Origin: Nepenthes gracilis
Taxonomy: Eukaryota; Streptophyta; Magnoliopsida; Caryophyllales; Nepenthaceae
Direction of reading: 5' to 3'
NCBI GenBank assembly: GCA_033239525.1
Contig: BSYO01000014.1
Location: 5,622,536-5,686,535 of the forward strand
Length of the DNA: 64,000 bases
In this document: positions 45,074-55,038 of the stretch, in pieces
Layout of the letters: every line of letters starts with the position of its first letter
Position numbering within the stretch: position 1 is the first letter of the stretch
Program-made: the position numbers and the translations under genes
The notes under the pieces: generated by a model
Told to the model about the DNA's origin: nothing
The model's input: the letters and a program-made list of their open reading frames with translations, nothing else
Databases searched by the model: none

Positions 45074-45140
45074 AGTAAAAACATAGATTATGTAATATTT
45101 TTCTCCCTATAATCCAAAATACTTACTTACCAAAAAAAAA
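45074..45140 (+). mobile_element. 67-bp LINE-tail insertion in the RT active-site codons
   Basis: The insert begins AGTAAAAACATAGATT, the second arm of the tail-I stem, and ends TTACTTACC plus poly(A). It separates VMLG from FADDLLLF, which are contiguous in L1-C (33485-33510). At most GG is duplicated, so the target duplication is absent or very short. Confidence 0.88.
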
Positions 45141-46252
45141 GGGTTTGCAGACGACCTCCTCCTTTTTTCCAAAGCTGATTGCAAATTTGTCCAAGCTTTA
45201 CACGAAAGTATTAATACATTCAGCTCTCTGTCTGGGCTTACTCCTAACCCGGACAAAACGCGATTTTTTGTTGCTCTGCAAGTGAGAGCACTAAGAGGGA
45301 TATCCTTGACATTCTCAGTTTTAGAATGGGCTCCCTCCCTGTCAAATACCTCGGCGTCCCACTCTTAACTACCAAACTTCTGGTTCCGAGTGCAAACCGC
45401 TTCTTGATAGAGTCCAACTTCGTATTTCTTCCTGGAAGAACCGCTGGCTCTCCTTCGCGGGTAGGCTCCAATTGATTTCCTCAATCTTATCCACAATTCA
45501 CAACTACTGGGCTTCCCTGTTCATCCTTCCTAAATCCATCTTGTAATGCATTGAAAAGTCTATTCGCACCTTCCTATGGCACGGTTCCTCTGATGATCGG
45601 TTCTCTGCAAAGGTTGCCTGGTCTGACGTGTGTTCTCCTAAAGAGGAAGGTGGGCTTGGAATCAAAAACATGACTGCTTCTAACAAAGCATTGTTGGCCC
45701 AGCATTTCTGGAGGATTGTTGCTAAGGATCCATGCTCCATCTAGGTTGCTTGGTGTCATGAACATCGTATCAAAGACCGATGCATCTGGACCATCAAAGT
45801 TCCGGACTCTGCCCCTTGGTGCTGGAAAAAGCTAATGAAATTGCGCAATACCCTGCGCACTAAAATTCGACATCAAATCGGTGACGGTGGCAACACTTTC
45901 CTTTGGCTCGACAGTTGGCATCCGCTCGGTCCACTTTGTGATAGATCTAATGAAAGAATCAGATGTATTACGGGGCTGCCTCTTGATGCTAAGGTTAAGG
46001 ATATTATCAGGAACGGTTCCTGGAGTTGGCCTAACCCTTATGCTATGGAGGTTGCTGAGATCCTGAATAATATGCCTCCTTACCTCCCGGATCCGACCCG
46101 AAAAGATGTGGTCCTTTGGACTGCTGATCAGCTAGCTAGAACCCACGCTGATTTAGAGAGAGAAACTCTCTCTTCTCTCTTCGAATTCAAATTCGAATTC
46201 GAATTCTGCCTGACGCTCCCCTCGTCTACGGCGGCGGTGCACGTCATCGGCC

Positions 46253-47893
46253 ATGGCCGTCTCCCCTGCTCCTCCTCCGGTGTCTGCCTCCCCCGTCCGT
46301 CCCCCACTCTCCGTTCCATTAAACACCGTCATGCCCTTTGTGAATCCTTCCTCGAATCTACCTTCGATTAGGACCCAGGCATCCGTTTCGTCTGCGTTCC
46401 CGAAGCCCATTCTCGACAAATCTGCCGGTGAATTTGTTTCTCCCCACTCCTGGGCCGATGTAGTAAAAAAAATCAAAGCTGGGCAAAGCTCTGAGCTGCA
46501 ATTCTTCTCTCACCATGCTTCTATGTCCTCGGATGGCGCTCTTTCTCCTCCGCCAGAGGTCATTGAACAGGGAAACGTCTTTTGGGGCCATACCTTGGTT
46601 GGCTATTTCCTTAATACACCTCCCCATTTCAAGGCTATTAAGGCAATTGCCATGAAGATATGGGCCTGATTCGGTCTCAAGCAAACCGCTGGCAACGAAG
46701 GCGGTTTCTTTTTCTTTCGCTTCCCCTCTGAAGAGATGGTGGAGAAATGCTTGCGTGCTGGTCCATGGGTGTTCTCTGGAAAAGCAATCTTCCTTAAGCG
46801 ATGGAAGCCAGGAATGGACTTGTCAAAAGAAGAACACAAGCGTTTTCCAATTTGGATTAAAATGTCGAACATACCGCTCGAACTGTGGTCTCACGATGGA
46901 CTTAGCTGGTTAGCTAGTGCGATTGGGATTCCTCTTCAGATTGATCCCAGGACTGCCCGTATGGAGAATCTTTCCTTTGCAAAGATGTGTGTTGAAGTTG
47001 GTCCTGCTTCTGCTGCAATTGCTATGGTGACAGTGGCTTATAGCTGGAAGCCAACCCGTTGTGCTCGATGCCAACAGATTGGTCATCTGGAGACAAAATG
47101 CCTGTCCAAGTCTGATCCAGGTACTTCTCATCCTAAGCCTTCAGGTTTAGCCCCTGCCGATCCTGTCCAAAGTGACAATGTTAGGCATCCTGTTTCTATT
47201 GTGGATTCTGTTTGCCAATTTGCCGTGCCTCCAACCGACGCAGTTGGTAATTCTGGCACTTACCCTGTTCTGTGGCTGAAGAAGCCTTGCCATTGGCCTT
47301 TTCGCCTTGCGCTGGGAACGTAATTGATGATTGCATCCCTCTTTCTGAGGTTCATGAAATCTTAATTCAGCCGGTTTCTCCCCCACATCCTTCTGCTGCC
47401 CCGAAGGTTGTTGAGGAACCTTGTGGCTGCAGTGGGAGTAGTCCCACCATTGTGGAGGTGATGGTCTCTCAAAACTCCCTTGGTCTGCTCCCTACTGTTT
47501 TGAGGTCTCTTGGCCTGTAAATCAGGATTCTCTCCCCTTCCAATTGATTACTGATGACAGTATCCAGCTTGAGTGTTTTCCTTCAAACTCACCTGCTGAC
47601 GATGGGTTCCAAGCTTGCCTTTTGGATGAATCCGGATGTTTGGATGATTCCCATGATAATCAGATTAAGGATTTGGCTCCTAACTCCCCTGATTCCGGGT
47701 CTGACCTTCATCCTTTGGATTTGGATGAGTACTTGCTTACCCTAGCTCTATCAAGAGGATTTCTTTGAAATATGCCTCGAATTCCTCTTCGGTAGATGAA
47801 TTGCGGGGTATGGAGTCTGATTGGAAGATTTCTAAGACAAGGAAAAAGAAAAAAGCTGCCTCTAAGAAATCCAGGGGCGCTTCTGGCTCTTAG
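46253..47893 (+). pseudogene. Half-L1-F ORF1: DUF4283-like protein with CCHC knuckle
   Basis: From ATG in CCATGG at 46253: Pro/Ser-rich N-terminus, then SWADVVKKIK, HTLVGYFLNTPPHF and IAMKIWA, where TGA (46667) replaces the Lys codon seen in L1-D and E. The frame continues with CLRAGPWVFSGKAIFLKRW, LSKEEHKRFPIWIKMSNIPLELW and ASAIGIPLQIDPRTAR, then an intact CCHC knuckle CARCQQIGHLETKC (about 47068-47103). After frame changes near 47270 and 47520 it ends ISKTRKKKKAASKKSRGASG-stop at 47893. The basic end matches E (SGRRRKAASMKNR) better than L1-D. It is the only ORF1 here with a complete knuckle. Confidence 0.85.
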
Positions 47894-48046
47894 GATCATG
47901 CTACTGGGGTATTTTTTGATTGGTCTTGCTCCTGGGACCCTGTTTCTGATATTCTGTTTTAATCTTATGTGTTGCTGCATGCTATGGCTTGGCGTGCTTT
48001 TTGGCTTGAATAAATATATATTGATGTGAATTTTGTGCTGTAGCCT

Positions 48047-48357
48047 TGCATTCTGTCTGGCTGCTGTCCAGAAGTTGATGGATGATTGCCCTTATATGGT
48101 TGTGGTGATGGAGTTGATCTGTTAAGGTGATGTTGCTGTTGGCACATTTGGCAGGTTCTCTGCTTGATGCAAAAAGGGCTTTTCAGTGGAGATGCTGGTT
48201 TTTTCTCATGGGTTACAGATTGATTCTTGGATGATTTCCTGTTGCTGAGAACTGCTGCATCCGCATGCTACTCCATTTGTTTGCTGAGCTGGCCTCTACT
48301 TCTGCTGGTGCCTTGCCTGGCTGCTGTCCAGATGTTGATGGGTGATTGCCCTTATAT
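48047..48357 (+). repeat. Pair of about 50-bp direct repeats
   Basis: CTGGCTGCTGTCCAGA(A/T)GTTGATGG(A/G)TGATTGCCCTTATAT (given here as a pattern) occurs near 48055 and 48320, about 261 bp apart, in the non-coding stretch between ORF1 and the 3' UTR tract of half-L1-F. Confidence 0.8.
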
Positions 48358-48469
48358 AATCTTGGATCTCTAACTCCTGGGATCTTCATCTTCCTCCACC
48401 ATCAGGTCTCGTGAGGGATGTTGTTGTGGTGATGGAGCTGCAGTGAGGAGATGAATTCATATGTTGGTG

Positions 48470-49277
48470 AAATTGTCCGGAGTGCAAGTAGCCGGAGTGC
48501 ATTTTGCCGGAGTGAAAATTTCCGGAGTGCATTTTGTGGTGTGTAACTTCCGAAGTGCATTTGGCCGGATTGGTTTTGCCAGAGTAAACATTTGCCGGAA
48601 TGCACTTTGCCTGTTCCTTTCCTATGCCTGGAATGCGCAAGAATCTGGAGTGGTGAAACCGGAGTGCATTGGACGGAGTCCTTGGGACGGAGTGATGCAG
48701 AGTCCGGAGAGGAAAATTTCCGGAGTGCATTTTGCGGAGTGTAAGTTTCCGAAGTGCTTTTGGCCAGAGTGCAATTTGCCGGAGTTTTGCCGGAGTGCAT
48801 TTTGCCTATTCCCTTCCTTTGCCTGGAATGCGCAAGAATCCGGAGTGCTTTGAATCCGGAGTAAATTGGACGGAGTACTTGGGACGGAGTGTCGCAGGAC
48901 GGAGTGCTTGGGACGGAGTGTTGCAGAGTCCGGAGTGGAAAATTCCGGAGTGCATTTTGCGGAGTGTAATTTTTCCGAAGTGCTTTTGGCCGGAGTGCAG
49001 TGTGCCGGAGTGAACTTTTGCCAGAGTACATTTTGGTTTCAGGGAGTTGGCAAGCGGCGCTTTCCCTCTGGATTGTGATGTTATATTTTTCAATTTCTAT
49101 AGATTTTGTAGAACGTTGGCCTCCTAGAGGCTGTTATGTACCTTTGGATGTACTAGTTGCTCGGGGTATGCCCCAGCCGGTTATGTTTTATTCCCAAGTC
49201 AGATTACTTGGCGATAAAACATCGAATTTGTAATTTTTTCTCCCTTTAATCCAAAATACTTGCTTACCAAAAAAAAA
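48470..49277 (+). repeat. CCGGAGTG higher-order repeat and tail I of half-L1-F
   Basis: Two copies of a unit of about 205 bp are marked by CCTTTCCT(A/T)TGCCTGGAATG near 48617 and 48822. Each contains about ten GGAGTG words with phrases such as GCATTGGACGGAGT and CTTGGGACGGAGTG. The same phrases occur in 41330-41580. The tail has GGCCTCCTAGAGG (49118), the core and poly(A). Confidence 0.85.
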
Positions 49278-49872
49278 GTTCTCATCAAAATCGGCATATG
49301 GGATTTTCCGTGAGCCTCACGCTGCGGTTGAGTGGGTTAGCCTTGTCTGGGGTCCCTAGTCCATCCCGTCTCACTCCTTTATCCTCTGGCTGGCTATCCG
49401 AAATAGGCTTAGCACCCTTGATAGGATTGGCAACTACCTTCACATCCCTGCGGCATGCATCCTCTGTCCCAATGGAAGGGAATGTCATGACCACCTCTTC
49501 TTTGATTGCCCTTTCTCCTCGGTTATTTGGCATCATATGCGTCATAGAGCTGGTTGTTGCTGGCCACAATCTAATTGGAATTCAAACATCTTGTGGGCTG
49601 CTAAATGTTGGTAAGGCAAAAACCTCAAAGCTTTCTCGTTTCGTCTTACTCTTGCTGCTTCTATCTACTTTATCTGGAAGGAAAGGAATCATCGCATGTT
49701 TAAGAATACGAGGGCTCTTAACGAATCCCAAATGGTTGCCCAGATTTCTACGGCAATTTGGGGGAAGCTAGAGGTGTCTCATAATGCAGTCTCTGAGCTG
49801 GACAGGCAGGTCTTGAACAGATGGAACATCCCTAATACAAGTCTGCATTCAGATGTTGTGATTCCTGATTGA

Positions 49873-50850
49873 CAGCCAGAGTGATTTCTCTTCTGATCAT
49901 GGAGGGAGTCACTCGCTGCTGGTTGTTTCCGGAGTGCCCAAGCGTCATAAGTTTGCTGTCGTCCGGAGTGCCCATGCGTCATACATTTGCTGTCGTCCGG
50001 AGTATTTGTGGCTTCTTGGAGGATGGATTGCCCAAGCATCATCCATTTGATGAAGCTAGGAGTGAGTGTGGCCTCTAGGGGGCCGGAGTGTGTCCGGTGC
50101 TCTCTTTGCCGGAGTTCGTTTCTTTCTTTTTTCCTGGTTGCCCTTTGTCTTTTTTGACAATTAGGGGGGACGGAGTGCTCTTTGTCTTTAAGGACAGAGT
50201 GCCCTCTTGGTTTTTTGAATCTGGTGCTCTCTTGGCTGGTGTTCATTTCTTCCCCCAATAAAAAATAAAAAAAAAATTAAGGCCGGAGTGCTTTTGATTC
50301 CGGTTCTCTTTTGAAAAAAAAAAGAGAAGAGGCCGGAGTGCTTTTGACTCCGGAGCTCTTTTTTGAGAAAAAAAAATTGAATCGAGGCCGGAGTGCCTTT
50401 GATTCCGGTGCTCATTTTGAAAAAAAAAAAAAGGAGAAGAGGCCGGAGTGTTTTTGACTCTGGAGCTCTTTTTTGGAAAAAAAAAAAAAGTGCTTGGCGT
50501 CTGTTAGTTCCGGTGCCCTTGTTGGCTGGAATGTCATAATGGCTTGAGCTCTCTTTTCCGGAGCTCTTTTGACGGGAGTGCTTGCTTTCATCCGGAGTTC
50601 CTTTTTTGCTGGAGTGTCTTTTGTTGGACGGAGTGAAAGCAACCTGGAGTTTGGTGGCTGAGAGGTCCGGACTCCGGAGTGCAAGGAATCCAAACTCTGG
50701 GTGAGCCGTTTTTAATCCGGAGTGCCTTCTCCCCGGTGTGATTACGTCTGATGACTGGATTGTTTTCGATGAGGACGGAGTGCTTTATATTTCGCACCTA
50801 GGACGGAATGGCCTGCTTTTGTCTTCTAAAAAGCCGGAGTCCAATCGGCT
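49873..50850 (+). repeat. L1-D 3' UTR with CCGGAGTG motifs
   Basis: CGGAGTGCCCA(A/T)GCGTCAT is repeated at about 49930 and 49966. Then GGCCGGAGTG units with A runs form a local tandem at 50281-50495, and looser motifs run to about 50850. No tail is present, so the 3' end was lost. Confidence 0.8.
50281..50495 (+). repeat. Four A-tailed repeats of about 50-55 bp
   Basis: Units begin GGCCGGAGTG at 50281, 50331, 50386 and 50441. Each reads GGCCGGAGTGCTTTTGA then CTCCGG(A/T)GCTCTTTT and an A run of 8-13. The A runs separate the units. Confidence 0.9.
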
Positions 50851-50859
50851 ACTCTCGAA

Positions 50860-52577
50860 ACGACTGATTCAACAACATCCAATCACCTCGCAGCAGCTTA
50901 CAACAGCAAGAAACAAGTGCTGCCATCAGCCTAATTGCACCCCTAGTTTTCCAACAGCAGCAAAGCAATAGGCAACAGCAGCACACCCCGAGCCCCAACG
51001 CTAGCAAAAGATCAGCAGCAGCTGCACAGTCTAGGAATTCCCAGCAGATCAGCAACCATCAGCAGGAGCATGGTATATACCAAACTTCACCCACATGCTA
51101 ATGGAAGACAACAACCCTTCCTAGAAATTCTACCATTCCACCACTAAGCAGGCCAAATAAGCAATAGTAGTAGACTCAGCCAACCAGCTACCAGAGTTCC
51201 CATCAGCAGCAGGCCAATGCAATTGCATCAGCGTCCATAGCCCCCAACACCAGCAAATGGCTCCAGCAGCAACCATTTGGCATCTTTGTTCTATATCAGT
51301 TGCATAGTCATTTCATCTCGGCAAACCATAGCAACTCACAGGACAGATGTTCACCTTGCTTCAGCGATCAGCACACAGCAATTCAGGAATTTAGCAGGGG
51401 CCAGCTCTCACCCGACAGCATCAAGTATAGTAGGCAACAACATCATACACCAGCTAGCATGCTAAATGCCATGGGCAGCAGCGATCCTTGCTTCAGCATG
51501 AGAATGCAGACAGTCCAACTCTAAATGTTTCAGCATCACAGCCCACAACCACACCATCAATGACAACCCGAACCAGCAATACAGGCTTCAGACCACAACC
51601 AACGTCAGCAAGTAGCAAAAGCCAAACATTGCTGCATCAAATCTCACTCATACACAACATTAGCTAGATGCCAAGAAGCCAAATGTCAATAACCAGCACC
51701 TCCCAGCTGAAGTGGAGATGTCATATGCTGACCCAGGCAGTTCCGCAGCAACCGACAGCAGTGCCTGCAACAAAGGTTTCAAAATCCCCGCACGTAGGCA
51801 ACCCCCTCAAACTAGCAGAAGGTAGCAATGACATAAAACAGCTGTGCATCATTTGCGCCAGCACACCAACGAGTAGTTAAGAATTCCAAACCGGCTTGCA
51901 TCAGCACCGGCCAAAGAAGCTGCAGGCTGTAGCATCATGATCAAAGCCTTCACTCCCAACCAAGCACCATATGCAAAAGCAACAGATGAAGCTAACAGTC
52001 CAGCACCACATTCAACAAATGCAGCAGAGCCACCAGCATCAAGAGCAGTTGCAATCCAGCATCAGCAAGGACCAAAGGATCCAGATCCAGCAAATCCAGC
52101 AACAGCATCCATCAAAAAAAAGTTCAAGCAGTCAAAAGTTCTTGTCCAAGAGCAGGTCCCCTGAGCATTTCGTGGGCTGAACCATTTGGCAGCTCATAGG
52201 GACATTCAGCTGTAAAGCTCTCAGAAAAAACCAAAAGCAGGAGTAGCAGCCGAGAATTGAAGCAACAACTAACGATGTCACACTAGATTTCTAGCATCAG
52301 GATAAGCAATAGCAGCCTGCAACACCAGAGCCAAGGAGCAGCATGCGTGGAAGAGCACATTCCAACCCAAACGGACTGCACGTCGGCCTTAGACCGCTGC
52401 ATACTAGGACAGTCCTCCCAGACAGCCTTCACTCCAGCTCCAATAATTCAGAATGCCAAACGCCTAGTTAAACCATCTAGAATCCACTGATGCAGAGTGC
52501 CCGAATCCATGGAACATAAAAGGTATCTGCCCAACAGATCTCAGTGATTGAAACAGCCACATCAAAATTTTCAACCT
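50860..52577 (-). mobile_element. LINE-derived ORF-less sequence, minus strand
   Basis: The plus strand is CAG-rich with CAGCAGC steps, as in the other minus-strand copies, and no ORF is plausible. No poly(T) marks the left border at 50860, so the 3' end of this copy has been lost or replaced. Confidence 0.45.
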
Positions 52578-52665
52578 ATTTTTTTTTTGGACTCCGAAAG
52601 AGAGAAAAACAGAGTCCAAGGAAAGGAAAAGTGCCGAAGGAAAGGCACCAGATAGCAAAAAAATT
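52578..52665 (-). repeat. LINE-like 3' end of a different type (tail III), minus strand
   Basis: Poly(T) at 52580-52588 is followed by GGACTCCGAAAGAG...CAGAGTCC and GTGCCGAAGGAAAGGCACC, two short hairpins in tandem. A diverged copy (poly(T), GAAAAAGTGAAAAGGG, AAAGGCACCAGG) lies at 43260-43303. It looks like the 3' terminus of another non-LTR family. Confidence 0.5.
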
Positions 52666-53017
52666 TTATTTAAATAACCAGACCTCCAGGGGACGGAAGG
52701 GACAACCCGAAGGAAGCTAAAACCAACAAAGAAAGGGGCAACCAGCGGGGTCAAACAACAAGAAATGCATCGAGGAGCCAGAACCGGCTGAGCACTTACA
52801 GTAAACCACCACGATGCACAAGCCCCAGCGTCACAAACCTCATGAGCAATAAGAGGTCCAGCAACCCCAAACAGTAGAGAAAAAAGAAATATATAAATAA
52901 AAAAATATGAAAGATCTAATTCTTTTTTGGGGAAGAAAAGGAAAATAAAAGGATATAAATATAACAATATAAACGAATATGAATATATATGTATTTGAAA
53001 GAAAAGAAAGTATAATT
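52666..53017. other. No gene; upstream body of the tail-III element
   Basis: Mixed sequence ends in an AT-rich stretch at 52880-53015 (ATATAAATATAAC steps). I see no coding signal and no repeat shared with the LINEs here. Confidence 0.4.
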
Positions 53018-53141
53018 TTTTTTTTTTTTTTGGTAAGTAATTAATTGGCGGTTGGTAAAAGCCCACGAAGTTAGTCCCCTTTCTAGAGAGAGGTGCTCTC
53101 CTCTCTCTCTAGGTTTCAAAATTTGAGCGTTTGCCCTAGCC

Positions 53142-55028
53142 TCGCCTCTCATTCTTCCCCCTTCTTTTTTGGTAAGTAAGTATTTTGGATTAATGGGAGA
53201 AAAAATATACACAAACAAAGCTTTATCTCTAAGTATTTTAACAGGGTGATAAAACATAAAAGTTAGGGCATTCCCCGAGCCGCTGAGTACAACAGAAGAC
53301 ATCAAAATGATGAAACAAGAGCAAAATCCCCTAAGGGTATGCACTCAACAAAATCGGCCAAACATGAAGTCTGTCCATTTTAGAAAAACAAGTCTTCGAC
53401 GAAGGATGTGTCAGCGCACCTCCATATCAGCGAAAAGACCACACGCAGGAAGCCATCACTGGATCGGCAACTTCGGCTGTAGCTTCATCCAACGCAGCAG
53501 CCAAATATCAAAAATAACTACTCAAATATTTGGCTAGAGAAGCCAAAAACCAGGCTGGAGCAGCAGTACCACAACTCCAAGAGTCCAAGAGATGCGCCGA
53601 CAGCAGCAGCTGTTGAATCTACAGCTTCAGCACCACTACAAGAGGCTCAGCTACAAGCAGCAAAGCCGATTGCTGCAAAATCCAACAGCAACCGGGCATC
53701 AGAGCCATTCAGAATAGCAGCAAATCACTGGGCACGAATCAGCCCCAACACCAACACAATATGCCAGTAGATTCAACAATCCAACTACTAATAAAACTGG
53801 CAGCATATACCAGGCAACAGCAGTCCAAGAGACTGCTTCACATAAAGGCTACAAGCAGAAGGGCCTCCTCCATCACAGAAGGTCTTTTTTCTGCCACCAG
53901 GAATCAGCCTTCAACAACCGTTGACAGCCAGAAGAGGCACCTTCATACTGCATCTCAGCGACATCCTATCTCAGGGCATGGTCAGACCAGCACCCGCAAA
54001 ATCAGCAAACAAAAATTACAGAATAAAGCATCAAGACAACAGATTAATCCCAAATCCCTCAATCCCATTCTGGTCTCAGCAATAGAAACGAAGAAAAAGC
54101 CAAAGGAGGCATCTACAGAACATTGCAGCAAACCTTAAATTAGTGCAATCAAAGCCCTCAACTTCAGCGACCACAATCTCATTGCAACAGCATAGGCGAA
54201 GACCAATCCAAGCCCACCGCCTCGGAAGGATTACTAGCGTCCAAACCAGCCCCTCCCAGCGCCCGGCCTCCAGCCTATAATTCCCGGACTGCAGCAAAAT
54301 GGGCTCCCAACCCATCCAACAGAAGGAAATCACGGGCAGAGAGGCTTTAGGACCGGGCATGTGATACAGTTCGTCAATGGACAGATCCAATAGAAGCACG
54401 AGGGCATTTGTTTCGGACAGCTGCTCCCGAAATCGAGGATCGCAGCATAAACCAGATAACACATAGCCAAAGCTTCCGCAAGGAAACCAGAGAAAGGGCT
54501 CTCGGCCTCAACAGCCAGAGGATAGAATCCAGGCAAATCCGGATGAGAGAAACCCTAATAAATCGAGAATCGAAGTTGAAAAGAGAAAGGAACACGAGAA
54601 GAGGCCCAGAAAGAGTAGAACTCCAAACGGAAACAGCCTCATCAGATGCGAACATGGCTACAGCAGAGACCCCGGTCAGCTCTTACCCGAATAAGCTACC
54701 CCAGGGCAACCGGCATGAGCCTTCATCCCAATCTACTTCAGCAAAACGAGCCCACATCCACGGCAAAGGCCTCAATGGATGACGGCGAAGCCAGGTCAGA
54801 GGACCGGAGACGTAGAGAGCAAGAGAAGAGAAGGAGAACGGGAGGCAACCGGACGAAGCAACCAGGAGACCGACCGTGGCCGGCTTCGGCGCCGCCCGGC
54901 CAGAGGAGGAGCGCCGCAGAAGACGTGGACAAAATTGAAAATGAAATTTGAAACGTAGAGAGAAGCGAGAGCTTGTCTCTCTAGGCGGTTCCGTTCCAGC
55001 AACGAAAATTCGCCTCTCATCCTTCCCC
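53142..55028 (-). mobile_element. ORF-less LINE-derived element in half-L1-E leader, 19-bp TSD
   Basis: TCGCCTCTCATTCTTCCCC (53142-53160) and TCGCCTCTCATCCTTCCCC (55010-55028) differ at one base. The insert (53161-55009, 1849 bp) has poly(T), GGTAAGTAAG and the 3' core on the left. On the right it has the longest 5' end of the class: AGAGAC hairpin (54958-54985), AAATTTC-rich spacer, and the GC-rich head at 54850-54915. GGTTGGGAGCCC-type words are near 54300. Confidence 0.9.
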
Positions 55029-55038
55029 ACCGGCGCCG

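Larger units (their letters stand above)
46136..49277 (+). mobile_element. Half-L1-F: LINE with ORF1 only, tail I, inserted in L1-D ORF2
   Basis: The 5' end (about 46136) begins near AACCCACGCTGATTTAGAGAG, like half-L1-E's AAGCCCACGAAG...TAGAGAG. ORF1 (46253-47893) is followed by 570 bp of non-coding sequence, a CGGAGTG tract (48470-49035) and tail I with poly(A) to 49277. No endonuclease or RT sequence lies between ORF1 and the 3' UTR. Flanks LWTADQ and SSKSAYG belong to the host ORF2. I see no clear target duplication, and a few host bases appear to be missing. Confidence 0.82.
39325..49872 (+). pseudogene. L1-D ORF2: endonuclease, reverse transcriptase, C-terminal zinc region (interrupted)
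   Basis: ATG at 39325 overlaps the ORF1 stop (ATGATTAG). Endonuclease: WNIRGLNG and LVETRV at 39340-39450, then after the insertion GDFNAI (43423 on) and SDHSP (43675 on), so the Asn, Glu, Asp-Asn and Asp-His residues known to be needed are present. RT: APGPDGFSTKFF (about 44375), KVDLMKAYEFIHWDF, GFFRGSKGLRQVDPLSPYLF, and catalytic GFADDLLLF at 45142, split by a 67-bp insertion. WLDSWHPLGPL is near 45905. After half-L1-F the frame resumes at 49278 (SSKSAYG, LAIRNRLSTLDRI, CILCPNGRECHDHLFFDC) and ends at 49872. Stops near 39491, 43471 and 44868 add to the damage. Q replaces G in RQVDPLSPY. Confidence 0.92.
37507..50850 (+). mobile_element. L1-D: two-ORF L1-type LINE with nested insertions
   Basis: The 5' end near 37507 starts CTAGAGAGAGAAG, like the other LINE heads. 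ORF1 and ORF2 follow in overlapping frames; the 3' UTR starts after 49872 and is full of CCGGAGTG words to about 50850, where minus-strand LINE sequence begins and the tail is lost. Inserted within it are elements at 39637-43306, 45074-45140 and 46136-49277. Without them the element would be about 6.5 kb. Confidence 0.82.

Noticed and set aside
46188..46210. Adapter or vector sequence, because of repeated GAATTC/TTCGAA words
   Set aside because: It lies where L1-D has CTGAATTCAAATCTG in its leader, so it is a LINE leader variant.
46128..49290. Target duplication for half-L1-F
   Set aside because: Flanks GATCAGCTAGCT and GTTCTCATC do not match; a small target deletion is more likely.
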